Positions 5,879 to 11,502 of a DNA stretch of 11,502 nucleotides are shown in pieces; positions within the stretch are counted from its first letter, which is position 1; each line of letters opens with the position of its first letter. Source of the DNA: Fibrobacter sp. (GTDB lineage Bacteria; Fibrobacterota; Fibrobacteria; Fibrobacterales; Fibrobacteraceae); contig JAFWRL010000196.1 in the NCBI GenBank assembly GCA_017520105.1, positions 1 through 11,502 of the forward strand, read 5' to 3'. A program made the position numbers and the translations under genes. The notes beneath the pieces were generated by a model. It was not told where the DNA came from. It saw only the letters and a program-made list of their open reading frames with translations, and did no database searches.

Positions 5879-6556
5879 TCATTTTTTCAAAGAATATGTC
5901 CTATTCCTATTCGCGCCGTTGGAGACTATTTTACCTTCTTCTACAAGATCAGCGAGATATATCTTTGTGCGAGAAATCTTCAAGCCGATGTAAGCAGAGA
6001 TTTCTTGAGAGCGAGCTTCTTCGTGTTCGGCAAGAAATTCGGCAATCATTTTCTTGAATTTTGTCGGCTTTTTATCGCCACTTTTATCGCCGTTTTCAGA
6101 GTTTATCGCCACCTTTTCGCCATATTTATCGCCATTTTCGGGATTTATCGCCGTTTTATCGCCACTTTTTAAGTTTATCGCCACTTTTTCGTCGTTATTG
6201 TGGCGATAAAAGTTCACTCGGAACATGTCCCCGATTTCGGTGAATTCGGGGCGAGCCACGCCATATTCTTGGCACATCGTATTAATCCGCTGGAAACCGG
6301 AGCCCCATCCTTCTAGAACATGAACCTTTTCCAAAGTGCGGGCAAGAGTCTTGTTACGGATAGACGAGCGACCGCTCAAAGCCTCTTCCAAAGTCAGCGT
6401 TCCATAAAGACTCCCCGGCGAAGATATTTCCACGCGGTCATCATATACCGCCACCTGCACGCTGGAATTCATTTGATAATTCCTATGGATTGCAGCATTG
6501 ATTATTAGCTCTCGAATAGCTTTCGGCGGGAGTTCGAACTTTTCATCCTTACTATC
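5879..6556 (-). pseudogene. 5'-truncated AlbA-type ATP-binding regulator
   Basis: The coding remnant runs upstream of the first ATG (6472) to about 6556: KDEKFELPPKAIRELIINAA, then IHRNYQMNSSVQVAVYDDRV, EISSPGSLYG and GWGSGFQRI. This is the GHKL N-box, the PG loop and the G-rich loop of the same ATPase family as the gene at 3857-5347. The AlbA domain and all starts upstream are missing: an in-frame TAA stands at 6560-6562 and no ATG, GTG or TTG lies between it and 6472. From residue 95 of the ATG-initiated part a repeat-coded linker (AINPENGDK, AINSENGDK) leads to a winged-helix domain at about 140-197. The break abuts AT-rich DNA carrying the small gene at 6591, as if replaced by an incoming segment. 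A 197-residue product from 6472 is possible but would lack half the ATP site. Confidence 0.75.
6071..6190 (-). repeat. TATCGCC-rich in-frame repeat in the truncated AlbA-type gene
   Basis: TATCGCC occurs seven times on the plus strand in about 120 bases, in imperfect units of about 42 and 30 bp. On the coding strand they give repeated blocks KVAIN-x-x-x-GDK and KTAINPENGDK. The position, between the ATPase and the winged helix, is the same as that of the unrelated 21-bp array in the other AlbA-type gene. There are no unique spacers, so this is not a CRISPR array. Confidence 0.8.
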
Positions 6557-6590
6557 TTTTTATAAAATCCAACAACAAGGAGAAACCTTT

Positions 6591-6860
6591 ATGATTACTG
6601 AATATCCGTATTTTATCACCCGAAAAAATTCTCGTTCATCTAAAATTAACATCCAGTTAAAAAATAAAGAGTTCAATGATTATTGCTCCAAAATCGAAAA
6701 ATGGATTAATGAACAAATAAAGAACGGCAGACGGGGAACTATACATTATTCCGAAATAAATGATGCTTTATCTTTGCCGGATAATTTTCTTGGCAATAAG
6801 CTTATCATTGACTGCGGTCACAATGGTTTTACAATTGATCCAAATCTTCAAGTTTATTAA
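6591..6860 (+). CDS. Small AT-rich protein of unknown function
   Basis: The 89-residue product starts MITEYPYFITRKNSRSSKIN and ends DCGHNGFTIDPNLQVY. The start at 6591 has a strong ribosome site, AAGGAG, eight bases upstream. A TATAAAAT box at 6561-6568 could be a -10 element, though I see no matching -35. There is no signal peptide or membrane segment. The N-terminal half is basic (Arg/Lys-rich) and the middle, YCSKIEKWINEQIKNGRRGT, looks helical. It is the only plus-strand gene in the central region. Its stop overlaps the stop of the restriction-modification gene, tail to tail. Its low GC matches the adjacent C-terminal third of that gene and not the flanking remnants, which suggests joint acquisition. 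I recognise no family. An antirestriction, regulatory or accessory role would be a guess. Confidence 0.7.
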   Translation: MITEYPYFITRKNSRSSKINIQLKNKEFNDYCSKIEKWINEQIKNGRRGTIHYSEINDALSLPDNFLGNKLIIDCGHNGFTIDPNLQVY

Positions 6861-9800
6861 GAAACCTCTACTACTCCAATTTCTTCTTCCGTCAATTCAT
6901 ACAATTTATAAACAAGCTTATCTATTTCATTTTCCAATGCAGCAATATCGACATCGTGATTCTCTGATTTCAACTCAAGAATTCGCTTAGAAATATTTTC
7001 TATCTCAGAAACCAAAGCTTCCTTTTCAGCAATAATTTTGGGGAATGGTAATGCATTGACTTCATAACCATTGACATTGCTTGATGTACTTGTCGCTTTG
7101 AAAATGAAGTTTAAAAGCTTGGAATTAAAAACAGCGAGTAAGAAGTACAGGGAATATTTTTCTTGATATTTAAAGAAATTCGCCGAATTAGCAAGGATGT
7201 AATTTGCAGGAACTAAGGTAGCTTTAAGACGAATCTTTTCGTTGATTCCAGACAAGCCCTGCATGGCTATTCGCTCATGGCGAATTTCTTTCTGCTTTTC
7301 CTCTGAGCATTTTACAAAGAAATCTTCTGTTCTGACATATTCTACTTTCCCTTGCGAGATATCTTCATCTTTTGTCTTTAAGATATATGGAGCTATTTGA
7401 ACACCCTTTATGAGCATCGTTTCTGTAGAATTTTCAGTCAAATACTTCTTGCCTAGCGTCATATCCAACTCGCCAGTCATACAAGCAGTCACATCTCCAA
7501 ATGTCTGGTAATGTTCTTGGTCGCGTAATTTCATCAACAAGTCAAAAGTCGCTCTATTGCACATCGGTATTTGCCAAGCTTCAGGACTAAACGCTTCAAC
7601 ATCTTCAACTGAAAAAGAACTGTATTCTGATGGAATTTCTCTCTTGTATGATGAACCTATTAAAATTGGGCTATTCTTTTTCTCGTTTGAACACAGCAAA
7701 ATCGCCGTGGACATTTTTGCATCTTCAAATACTCGGCGACGAACAGAATCCCTTTCTGGGAAAATACTAATCTTAACAAACGAATGTTGTGCAGAAATTA
7801 ATTTGCGTATTTTTACAGAACTTGTTTCTGACAATATCCCAAACGGGACAATCATTTCGATCAAGCCTGTTTTCTTCGTAAGTCTAAATGCAAGAGCGTA
7901 AAATACTTTAGCGGCATTGATCATCCCTTTATCTATTTCAGGGAAACGTTCACGAATAAGTCGTGTTACTTTTTCGTCTTGCGTTAAGGCAATATTTTGA
8001 TTCTGTTTCTTATTAAAAAGACCATACGGCGGGTTTCCGATGATGGCATCGAAACCTGTAAAGCGGCCTTCGTCGTCGAGGATTTCCGGGAATTCGAACA
8101 TCCATTCGAGCGAGTTGGAAAAGTCGATGGTATCGCCCGCGGTGCCCTTGTATTCCTCGAACATTTCAATCTGCCCGTCTTCAACCATTCGGCTCTTGAG
8201 CGATGCAATCTTGTGCCGGAGCATCATCTTGGAACTCTGCGACTTGCCTGTTTTGTATTCCTGCACAAGTTGTCTGTATTCAATAAGGCTATTCTTGAGG
8301 CTATCCCGTTTGCGGTCGGCTCGTTCATCACGAGTAAGATAATCCGCAATCAAGCGTCCGTTCTGCACGGGGTATTTGCTCAGCAGCGAGTCGCCGACTT
8401 TGATATTGATGTCGATGTTCGGGAGCGTCTGAAGTTGTTTGTAGCCGCTTTCCTTGGTGTAGTAGGCGTTCTTCAGGAGTTCAATCCAAAGGCGCAAACG
8501 GCAGATGTTCACGCTGTTGGGGTTCAGGTCAACGCCGAAAAGGCAATTCTCGATAATGCGACGTTTCTCGTTGAACAAGGCTTCTTGATACCGCTGGCTT
8601 TCTTCGTTGCCGGGCTTGTATTCAAATGGTTCGCCCTCATCATCAACTACAGAAAGTTCGTCGTTATCAACTTTCAAAATCAGGTCGCGACGTTTGATGC
8701 GTTTGCCGTCTGCATCGCACAAAATGTTCAATTCCGATTTGATTGCAAGCAGGCGATTAAGGGCCGACACCAAGAAATGCCCAGAGCCCACGGCGACATC
8801 GGCAACGCGGATATCATCAACAATTTGATTCGCTTCTGAAATATCTTCAATCTTGTCCGAGACATCTTCCAAATTTTCGCATTTCCAGGACTTTTTCTCG
8901 TTGAACTTCTGCACCACGGTCCGTTCCAGCACATCGCGGGCCATGTAGTCGGTGATGAACCCAGGCGTAAAGAAACTGCCGTCTTTGTAGCCGTTGATTT
9001 TTTCGAAGATGAGTCCGAGAACCGACGCGTTGATGAGCGTCTTGCTCGTAGAGGTCACGCCGCCTTGCGCATCACTTGCGAAATTGTAGGCATCGAGGAA
9101 CTTGAAGATGTAATCCAGATTCGGGAGCGTACCTTTTGCGCGTTTGCCGCGTTCGTCCTTCAAGACGGTCTTGTTGAAAATTTCCATCTGGGCATCGGGA
9201 ATGCCGCGGATTTTCAGGTGCTTTTCGTCTTCGGTCGGTTCAAACAGCGAACTGTTCAGGTAAGGGACATTCGGATAACGCTTGAGTACGTCTTCGTCGC
9301 GGTCCTCGATTTTCTTGCCGAGCACCTTGAAAAAGAAAATGTTCAGTTCGTCGAAGTTCGCTATTTTATCTGTACTCATGAACTGGTACGAGACATCGCC
9401 CTTTTGATACATGAGGATTTGCGATTCGACAAGTTTCAGGAACAGCAGGCGGTTCACCCATGTGATGCAGAGACGGAGTGCCATCGCCTCGCATTCTTCC
9501 TTGTTCGGGAAATCGTCTTCGAGCTGGTAGATGGCACTTTCAAGGAGGCTCGCCTTGTCACGATTTGCGGGGTTCTTTCGTTGAATGACTTTCTTGCCGC
9601 CCTTGTCTTCCTTTACTTCTTCGAGGCCGATGATGTGCAAGAGTTCCGCATAAAAGTTGCGGTCGAGACTGTTGCTGTCGTTTGCGAAAGGCTTCGCGAG
9701 GAGGGTTTCTGGGGAAAGGAATTTGTAAAGGGGGAGGAGCGGTGTGGAATGTGAAATGTGGGATGTGGAATGAGAATACGCATTGTCATTCTGGAAGCCC

Positions 9801-10516
9801 GTAGGGCTGATAGAATCCATGGACCCTATCGCCTTCGGCTCCAGGGTGACAGATGCTTTTTTTGATTCCTGAGAAGCAGAACGAACAACATCCGCAAGAT
9901 TAAAACGCACAACGTTGATGTCGCAGGAGGCGAGGAAATCGTCGATGGCGGGTTTCGCGATATCGTTGTAGAAATCGGAGGTCTTGTTGCCGCTCATCTG
10001 ATTCGCCTTGAATTTTAGGAACTGATCGTATATCGGTTTTGACTTGTTCCCAAAATAGCGGATAAAGTCCTTAACGTCGAAGAAATACCATTCGTCAAAA
10101 TTTGTGATGGCGAGCCACTTGATTTCGTGATTGCCCGAATGCACGTATTCCAGCATAAAGTAATAGACGAGTTCCTGCAACGATTTTACGTTCGGGTGCT
10201 CCACCGAAAACATTTCCGCCGCATTCGTCGGCGACTTCGCTTCGATAATCACTGCCGGCTTTGCACTTGCCGTATTCCCGTTAAAAACGCACAAGTCTAT
10301 CGGGCGGTTGACCTGCACCGAATAATCGGGTTCAAAAATCTTGCGTAAAAAGTTCCAGATTTCGCCCTTGTGGTATTCTTCGTCCTGCGCAGTGTTCCGC
10401 TTGCTGTAAAGATTCTTGAGCGAAAGCTTGAAATCCTCCATCTTTTCGACGGGGACAGGGAGCTTGAGAAACGCGGAATTGACGGACTTTTTAGGCGAAA
10501 TGAACTTGATTGACAT
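6857..10516 (-). CDS. Type IIG-like restriction enzyme and adenine-N6 DNA methyltransferase
   Basis: A 1219-residue single-chain restriction-modification protein. The N-terminal PD-(D/E)xK nuclease signature is visible as RPIDLCV (D74), then AVIIEAK (E92, K94). Residues 498-525 hold the LGLIFEKINGY and GSFFTPGFITDYM motifs typical of N6-adenine methylases. Motif I (SAM binding) is VADVAVGSGHF at 571-581, motif II is GVDLNPNSVNICRLRLW at 661-677, and the catalytic motif IV is GFDAIIGNPPYG at 821-832. Residues from about 833 form a TaqI/Eco57I-like target-recognition region, with FLLAVFNSKLLNFIFK at 1125-1140 and ALPFPK at 1155-1160. The C-terminus, DKLVYKLYELTEEEIGVVE, is also family-typical. 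The start at 10516 has no ribosome site; a -10-like TATATT lies so close that the mRNA may be leaderless. A repeat-derived linker (about 217-260) and a GC drop after motif IV are unusual. The family is secure; the exact subtype is less so. Confidence 0.9.
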   Translation of the reverse strand: MSIKFISPKKSVNSAFLKLPVPVEKMEDFKLSLKNLYSKRNTAQDEEYHKGEIWNFLRKIFEPDYSVQVNRPIDLCVFNGNTASAKPAVIIEAKSPTNAAEMFSVEHPNVKSLQELVYYFMLEYVHSGNHEIKWLAITNFDEWYFFDVKDFIRYFGNKSKPIYDQFLKFKANQMSGNKTSDFYNDIAKPAIDDFLASCDINVVRFNLADVVRSASQESKKASVTLEPKAIGSMDSISPTGFQNDNAYSHSTSHISHSTPLLPLYKFLSPETLLAKPFANDSNSLDRNFYAELLHIIGLEEVKEDKGGKKVIQRKNPANRDKASLLESAIYQLEDDFPNKEECEAMALRLCITWVNRLLFLKLVESQILMYQKGDVSYQFMSTDKIANFDELNIFFFKVLGKKIEDRDEDVLKRYPNVPYLNSSLFEPTEDEKHLKIRGIPDAQMEIFNKTVLKDERGKRAKGTLPNLDYIFKFLDAYNFASDAQGGVTSTSKTLINASVLGLIFEKINGYKDGSFFTPGFITDYMARDVLERTVVQKFNEKKSWKCENLEDVSDKIEDISEANQIVDDIRVADVAVGSGHFLVSALNRLLAIKSELNILCDADGKRIKRRDLILKVDNDELSVVDDEGEPFEYKPGNEESQRYQEALFNEKRRIIENCLFGVDLNPNSVNICRLRLWIELLKNAYYTKESGYKQLQTLPNIDINIKVGDSLLSKYPVQNGRLIADYLTRDERADRKRDSLKNSLIEYRQLVQEYKTGKSQSSKMMLRHKIASLKSRMVEDGQIEMFEEYKGTAGDTIDFSNSLEWMFEFPEILDDEGRFTGFDAIIGNPPYGLFNKKQNQNIALTQDEKVTRLIRERFPEIDKGMINAAKVFYALAFRLTKKTGLIEMIVPFGILSETSSVKIRKLISAQHSFVKISIFPERDSVRRRVFEDAKMSTAILLCSNEKKNSPILIGSSYKREIPSEYSSFSVEDVEAFSPEAWQIPMCNRATFDLLMKLRDQEHYQTFGDVTACMTGELDMTLGKKYLTENSTETMLIKGVQIAPYILKTKDEDISQGKVEYVRTEDFFVKCSEEKQKEIRHERIAMQGLSGINEKIRLKATLVPANYILANSANFFKYQEKYSLYFLLAVFNSKLLNFIFKATSTSSNVNGYEVNALPFPKIIAEKEALVSEIENISKRILELKSENHDVDIAALENEIDKLVYKLYELTEEEIGVVEVS
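9744..9771 (-). repeat. Four heptanucleotide tandem units in the restriction-modification gene
   Basis: On the plus strand GTGGAAT, GTGAAAT, GTGGGAT and GTGGAAT follow one another without gaps, then a partial GAGAAT. They code for HSTSHISHSTP-like residues (about 249-259) in the linker between the nuclease and the helical/methylase parts. Seven is not a multiple of three, so loss or gain of one unit would shift the frame. The present copy number keeps the gene open. Confidence 0.75.
9784..9851. repeat. 68-bp cloverleaf REP-like element inserted in frame in the restriction-modification gene
   Basis: The ends are TGTCATTCTGGA and TCCAGGGTGACA, a 12-bp outer stem with two mismatches. Three arms can form inside: AGCCC-GTA-GGGCT, GATAG...CTATC (around TCCATGGA), and GCC-TTC-GGC. 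The repeat is translated as VTLEPKAIGSMDSISPTGFQ plus NDN, a stretch unlike the surrounding protein. Ends of the TGTCAT-CTGG type are what one expects of dispersed intergenic palindromes. The element is an arm-rich repeat, not a tRNA: it lacks the conserved T-arm and D-arm bases and an acceptor end. Confidence 0.7.
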
Positions 10517-10518
10517 AC

Positions 10519-10535
10519 AAGGGAAATATACCCTT
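10519..10535 (-). promoter_or_regulatory. Inverted repeat over a -10-like box at the restriction-modification gene start
   Basis: AAGGG-N7-CCCTT (10519-10535) has TATATT (minus strand, 10530-10525) in its centre, only eight bases before the ATG at 10516. If this is the -10 box, transcription would begin at or near the ATG, which would explain the missing ribosome site. A repressor bound to the inverted repeat would then block expression directly. No clear -35 element is seen at normal spacing. Confidence 0.35.
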
Positions 10536-10601
10536 TTTTGAAGACAAAAGATGGCAAAATCGGGGTTTATAGCGTATTTTCAGAAAAATCGTGCGGGCCT
10601 A

Positions 10602-10630
10602 TTGACAAACTGGATTTTTGAATCTATATT
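10602..10630 (+). promoter_or_regulatory. Sigma70-like promoter for the ORF6N gene
   Basis: TTGACA (10602-10607) and TATATT (10625-10630) are separated by 17 bases, a perfect -35 and a near-perfect -10. The expected start, at about 10637-10638, leaves a leader of roughly 50 bases before the ATG at 10690. The promoter faces away from the restriction-modification gene, so the 173-bp gap carries divergent transcription. Confidence 0.75.
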
Positions 10631-10689
10631 TAGTGCACAAGTGTGTAGTCTTTGGTATTTTTCCCGCTTGTACGCCAGAGGAGTTGATG

Positions 10690-11308
10690 ATGAAGAAAGA
10701 TGTTGTGACCAGTGCGGCCGGGGCCGTCGCGCCGAAAAAGCCCGAATTTTCCCTGATAGACGAGAACCTGCTCAAGTCGCGAATATATACCATCCGCGGG
10801 GTAAAGGTCATGCTCGATGCCGATTTGGCGGAGATTTACGGGTATAGTACCGGTGCCTTTAATCAGCAGGTAAAGAACAATATTGAAAAATTTGACGATG
10901 ATTTCCGGTTTCAGTTGACCAAAGAGGAGCTTTCAAAATGCAAAAATTGCATCTTGAAGATGGATTCTGACAAGAAAAACTCTTCAAAATCAAAAATTTT
11001 TATCTTGAACAATGGAAGACGCGGGTCGAACATAAAATTCATGCCCTACGCCTTCACGGAGCAGGGCATCTACATGCTCATGACGGTGCTCAAGGGCGAA
11101 CAGGCGACCGCCCAAAGCAAGGCCCTTATCCGTCTTTTCAAGCAGATGAAGGACTACATTGCGGCTGAGAATGCGCCGGATATTTCTGCGGGGATGGTCG
11201 CCCTGGCGACGCAAAGATGCCGGAAACAAGATTACGACCATCATGCAGTTGGAAGATATCGCGGGGTATCGTGCACTGTTCGAAAAGTTGTTGCAAGAGG
11301 GGGAATGA
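10690..11308 (+). pseudogene. ORF6N-domain (phage-type DNA-binding) protein, frameshifted near the 3' end
   Basis: The ORF6N domain occupies about residues 24-120. The sequence ENLLKSRIYTIRGVKVMLDA, DLAEIYGYSTGAFNQQVKNN, FRFQLTKEE and FMPYAFTEQGIYMLMTVLKG is characteristic of this phage-derived family. The start at 10690 has GGAG six bases upstream; an ATG at 10687 is too close to it. The frame is good to ALATQ (residue 175). The coding then continues in the next frame as KDAGNKITTIMQLEDIAGYR, ALFEKLLQEGE and a stop at 11306-11308. Two extra A residues at about 11213 would restore one reading (ALATQKDAGNK). Unrepaired, the first frame runs to 11433, with about 75 aberrant codons antisense to the next gene. 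The DNA-binding part is intact, so the product may still act. A sequencing error is possible. Confidence 0.8.
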
Positions 11309-11317
11309 TCACCGCTT

Positions 11318-11502
11318 TTACTTTTTCTCCATCGAAACCCACGTGTGGCCATTCTCGAAGCGTTCCGTATGGAAAGTGCGGAAGCCTTCGCGCTCGTAGA
11401 ACGAAACGATACGTCGGACTTCGCCACAGGTGAACAGCCATGCACGATTGTGGGGCAACCGCCTTTGGATTTCGCGAAACAGAATTTTTCCGTACCCCTT
11501 GC
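11318..11502 (-). CDS. GNAT-family N-acetyltransferase, C-terminal part only
   Basis: The last 60 residues and the stop are in the window; the 5' part lies beyond the right edge. KGYGKILFREIQRRL carries the acetyl-CoA-binding motif A (the GxG after a basic residue). Further on, RRIVSFYEREGFRTFHTERF is the usual GNAT motif with a Tyr before a Glu-Gly-Phe turn, where Tyr often acts as the general acid. The substrate cannot be told. It converges on the ORF6N gene with only nine bases between the stops in the repaired reading, so no independent terminator is visible between them. Confidence 0.8.
   Translation of the reverse strand, partial: KGYGKILFREIQRRLPHNRAWLFTCGEVRRIVSFYEREGFRTFHTERFENGHTWVSMEKK

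Noticed and set aside
7997..9754. Long plus-strand open frames (7997-8839 and 9065-9754) within the restriction-modification gene
   Set aside because: They are antisense shadows of the GC-rich methylase and nuclease parts and match no protein family I know.
9784..9851. Cloverleaf shape suggesting a tRNA gene
   Set aside because: It lacks the GTTC T-loop, D-loop conserved bases, a seven-base anticodon loop and a proper acceptor stem, and it lies in frame in a coding gene.

Overview
The window looks like a bacterial chromosome segment from the Fibrobacterota, probably Fibrobacter or a relative. The pointers are a housekeeping purD next to a strain-specific region, a Bacteroides/FCB-style promoter, an ORF6N-domain protein and a REP-like cloverleaf repeat. 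The assignment is inferred from style only; no rRNA or other diagnostic marker is present. Most genes lie on the minus strand.

Layout. Positions 1-1156 hold the 5' part of purD (purine synthesis), cut by the window edge. Upstream of it is a small lipoprotein gene (1226-1747) with a degenerate 33-bp repeat in its leader region. Positions 1918-3728 are a gene graveyard. It contains two copies of a 31-bp element with a 24-nt palindrome, two copies of a 42-bp terminator-like hairpin, and a duplicated, internally deleted 3' end of the neighbouring AlbA-type gene. It also holds a dinD gene with its middle deleted and a stop at the junction, and an unknown gene frameshifted in a homopolymer. An apparently intact AlbA_2/GHKL-ATPase/winged-helix regulator follows (3857-5347), with an in-frame 21-bp tandem repeat. 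Next come a C-terminal fragment resembling SIR2-like proteins (5497-5844) and a second, 5'-truncated AlbA-type gene (5879-6556) with its own repeat-coded linker.

Positions 6591-6860 encode a small AT-rich plus-strand protein of unknown function. Its stop overlaps that of a 1219-residue type IIG-like restriction-modification protein (6857-10516, minus). The C-terminal, specificity-determining third of that protein is much more AT-rich than the rest, and the change falls just after the NPPY motif. Together with the truncation of the AlbA-type gene at about 6557, this suggests one imported AT-rich block (about 6557-8020) carrying a new target-recognition domain and the small gene. The same protein contains an in-frame cloverleaf repeat and a heptanucleotide tandem repeat in an interdomain linker.

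A good sigma70-like promoter then drives a frameshifted ORF6N-domain gene (10690-11308), which converges on the 3' end of a GNAT acetyltransferase gene cut by the right edge.

Overall this is an accessory, defence-related turnover site beside purD. One restriction-modification system and one AlbA-type regulator appear intact, surrounded by decayed dinD, SIR2-like, AlbA-like and ORF6N genes. I see no wholly new multi-gene system. The most notable features are the mosaic, repeat-bearing restriction enzyme and the repeated palindromic elements.
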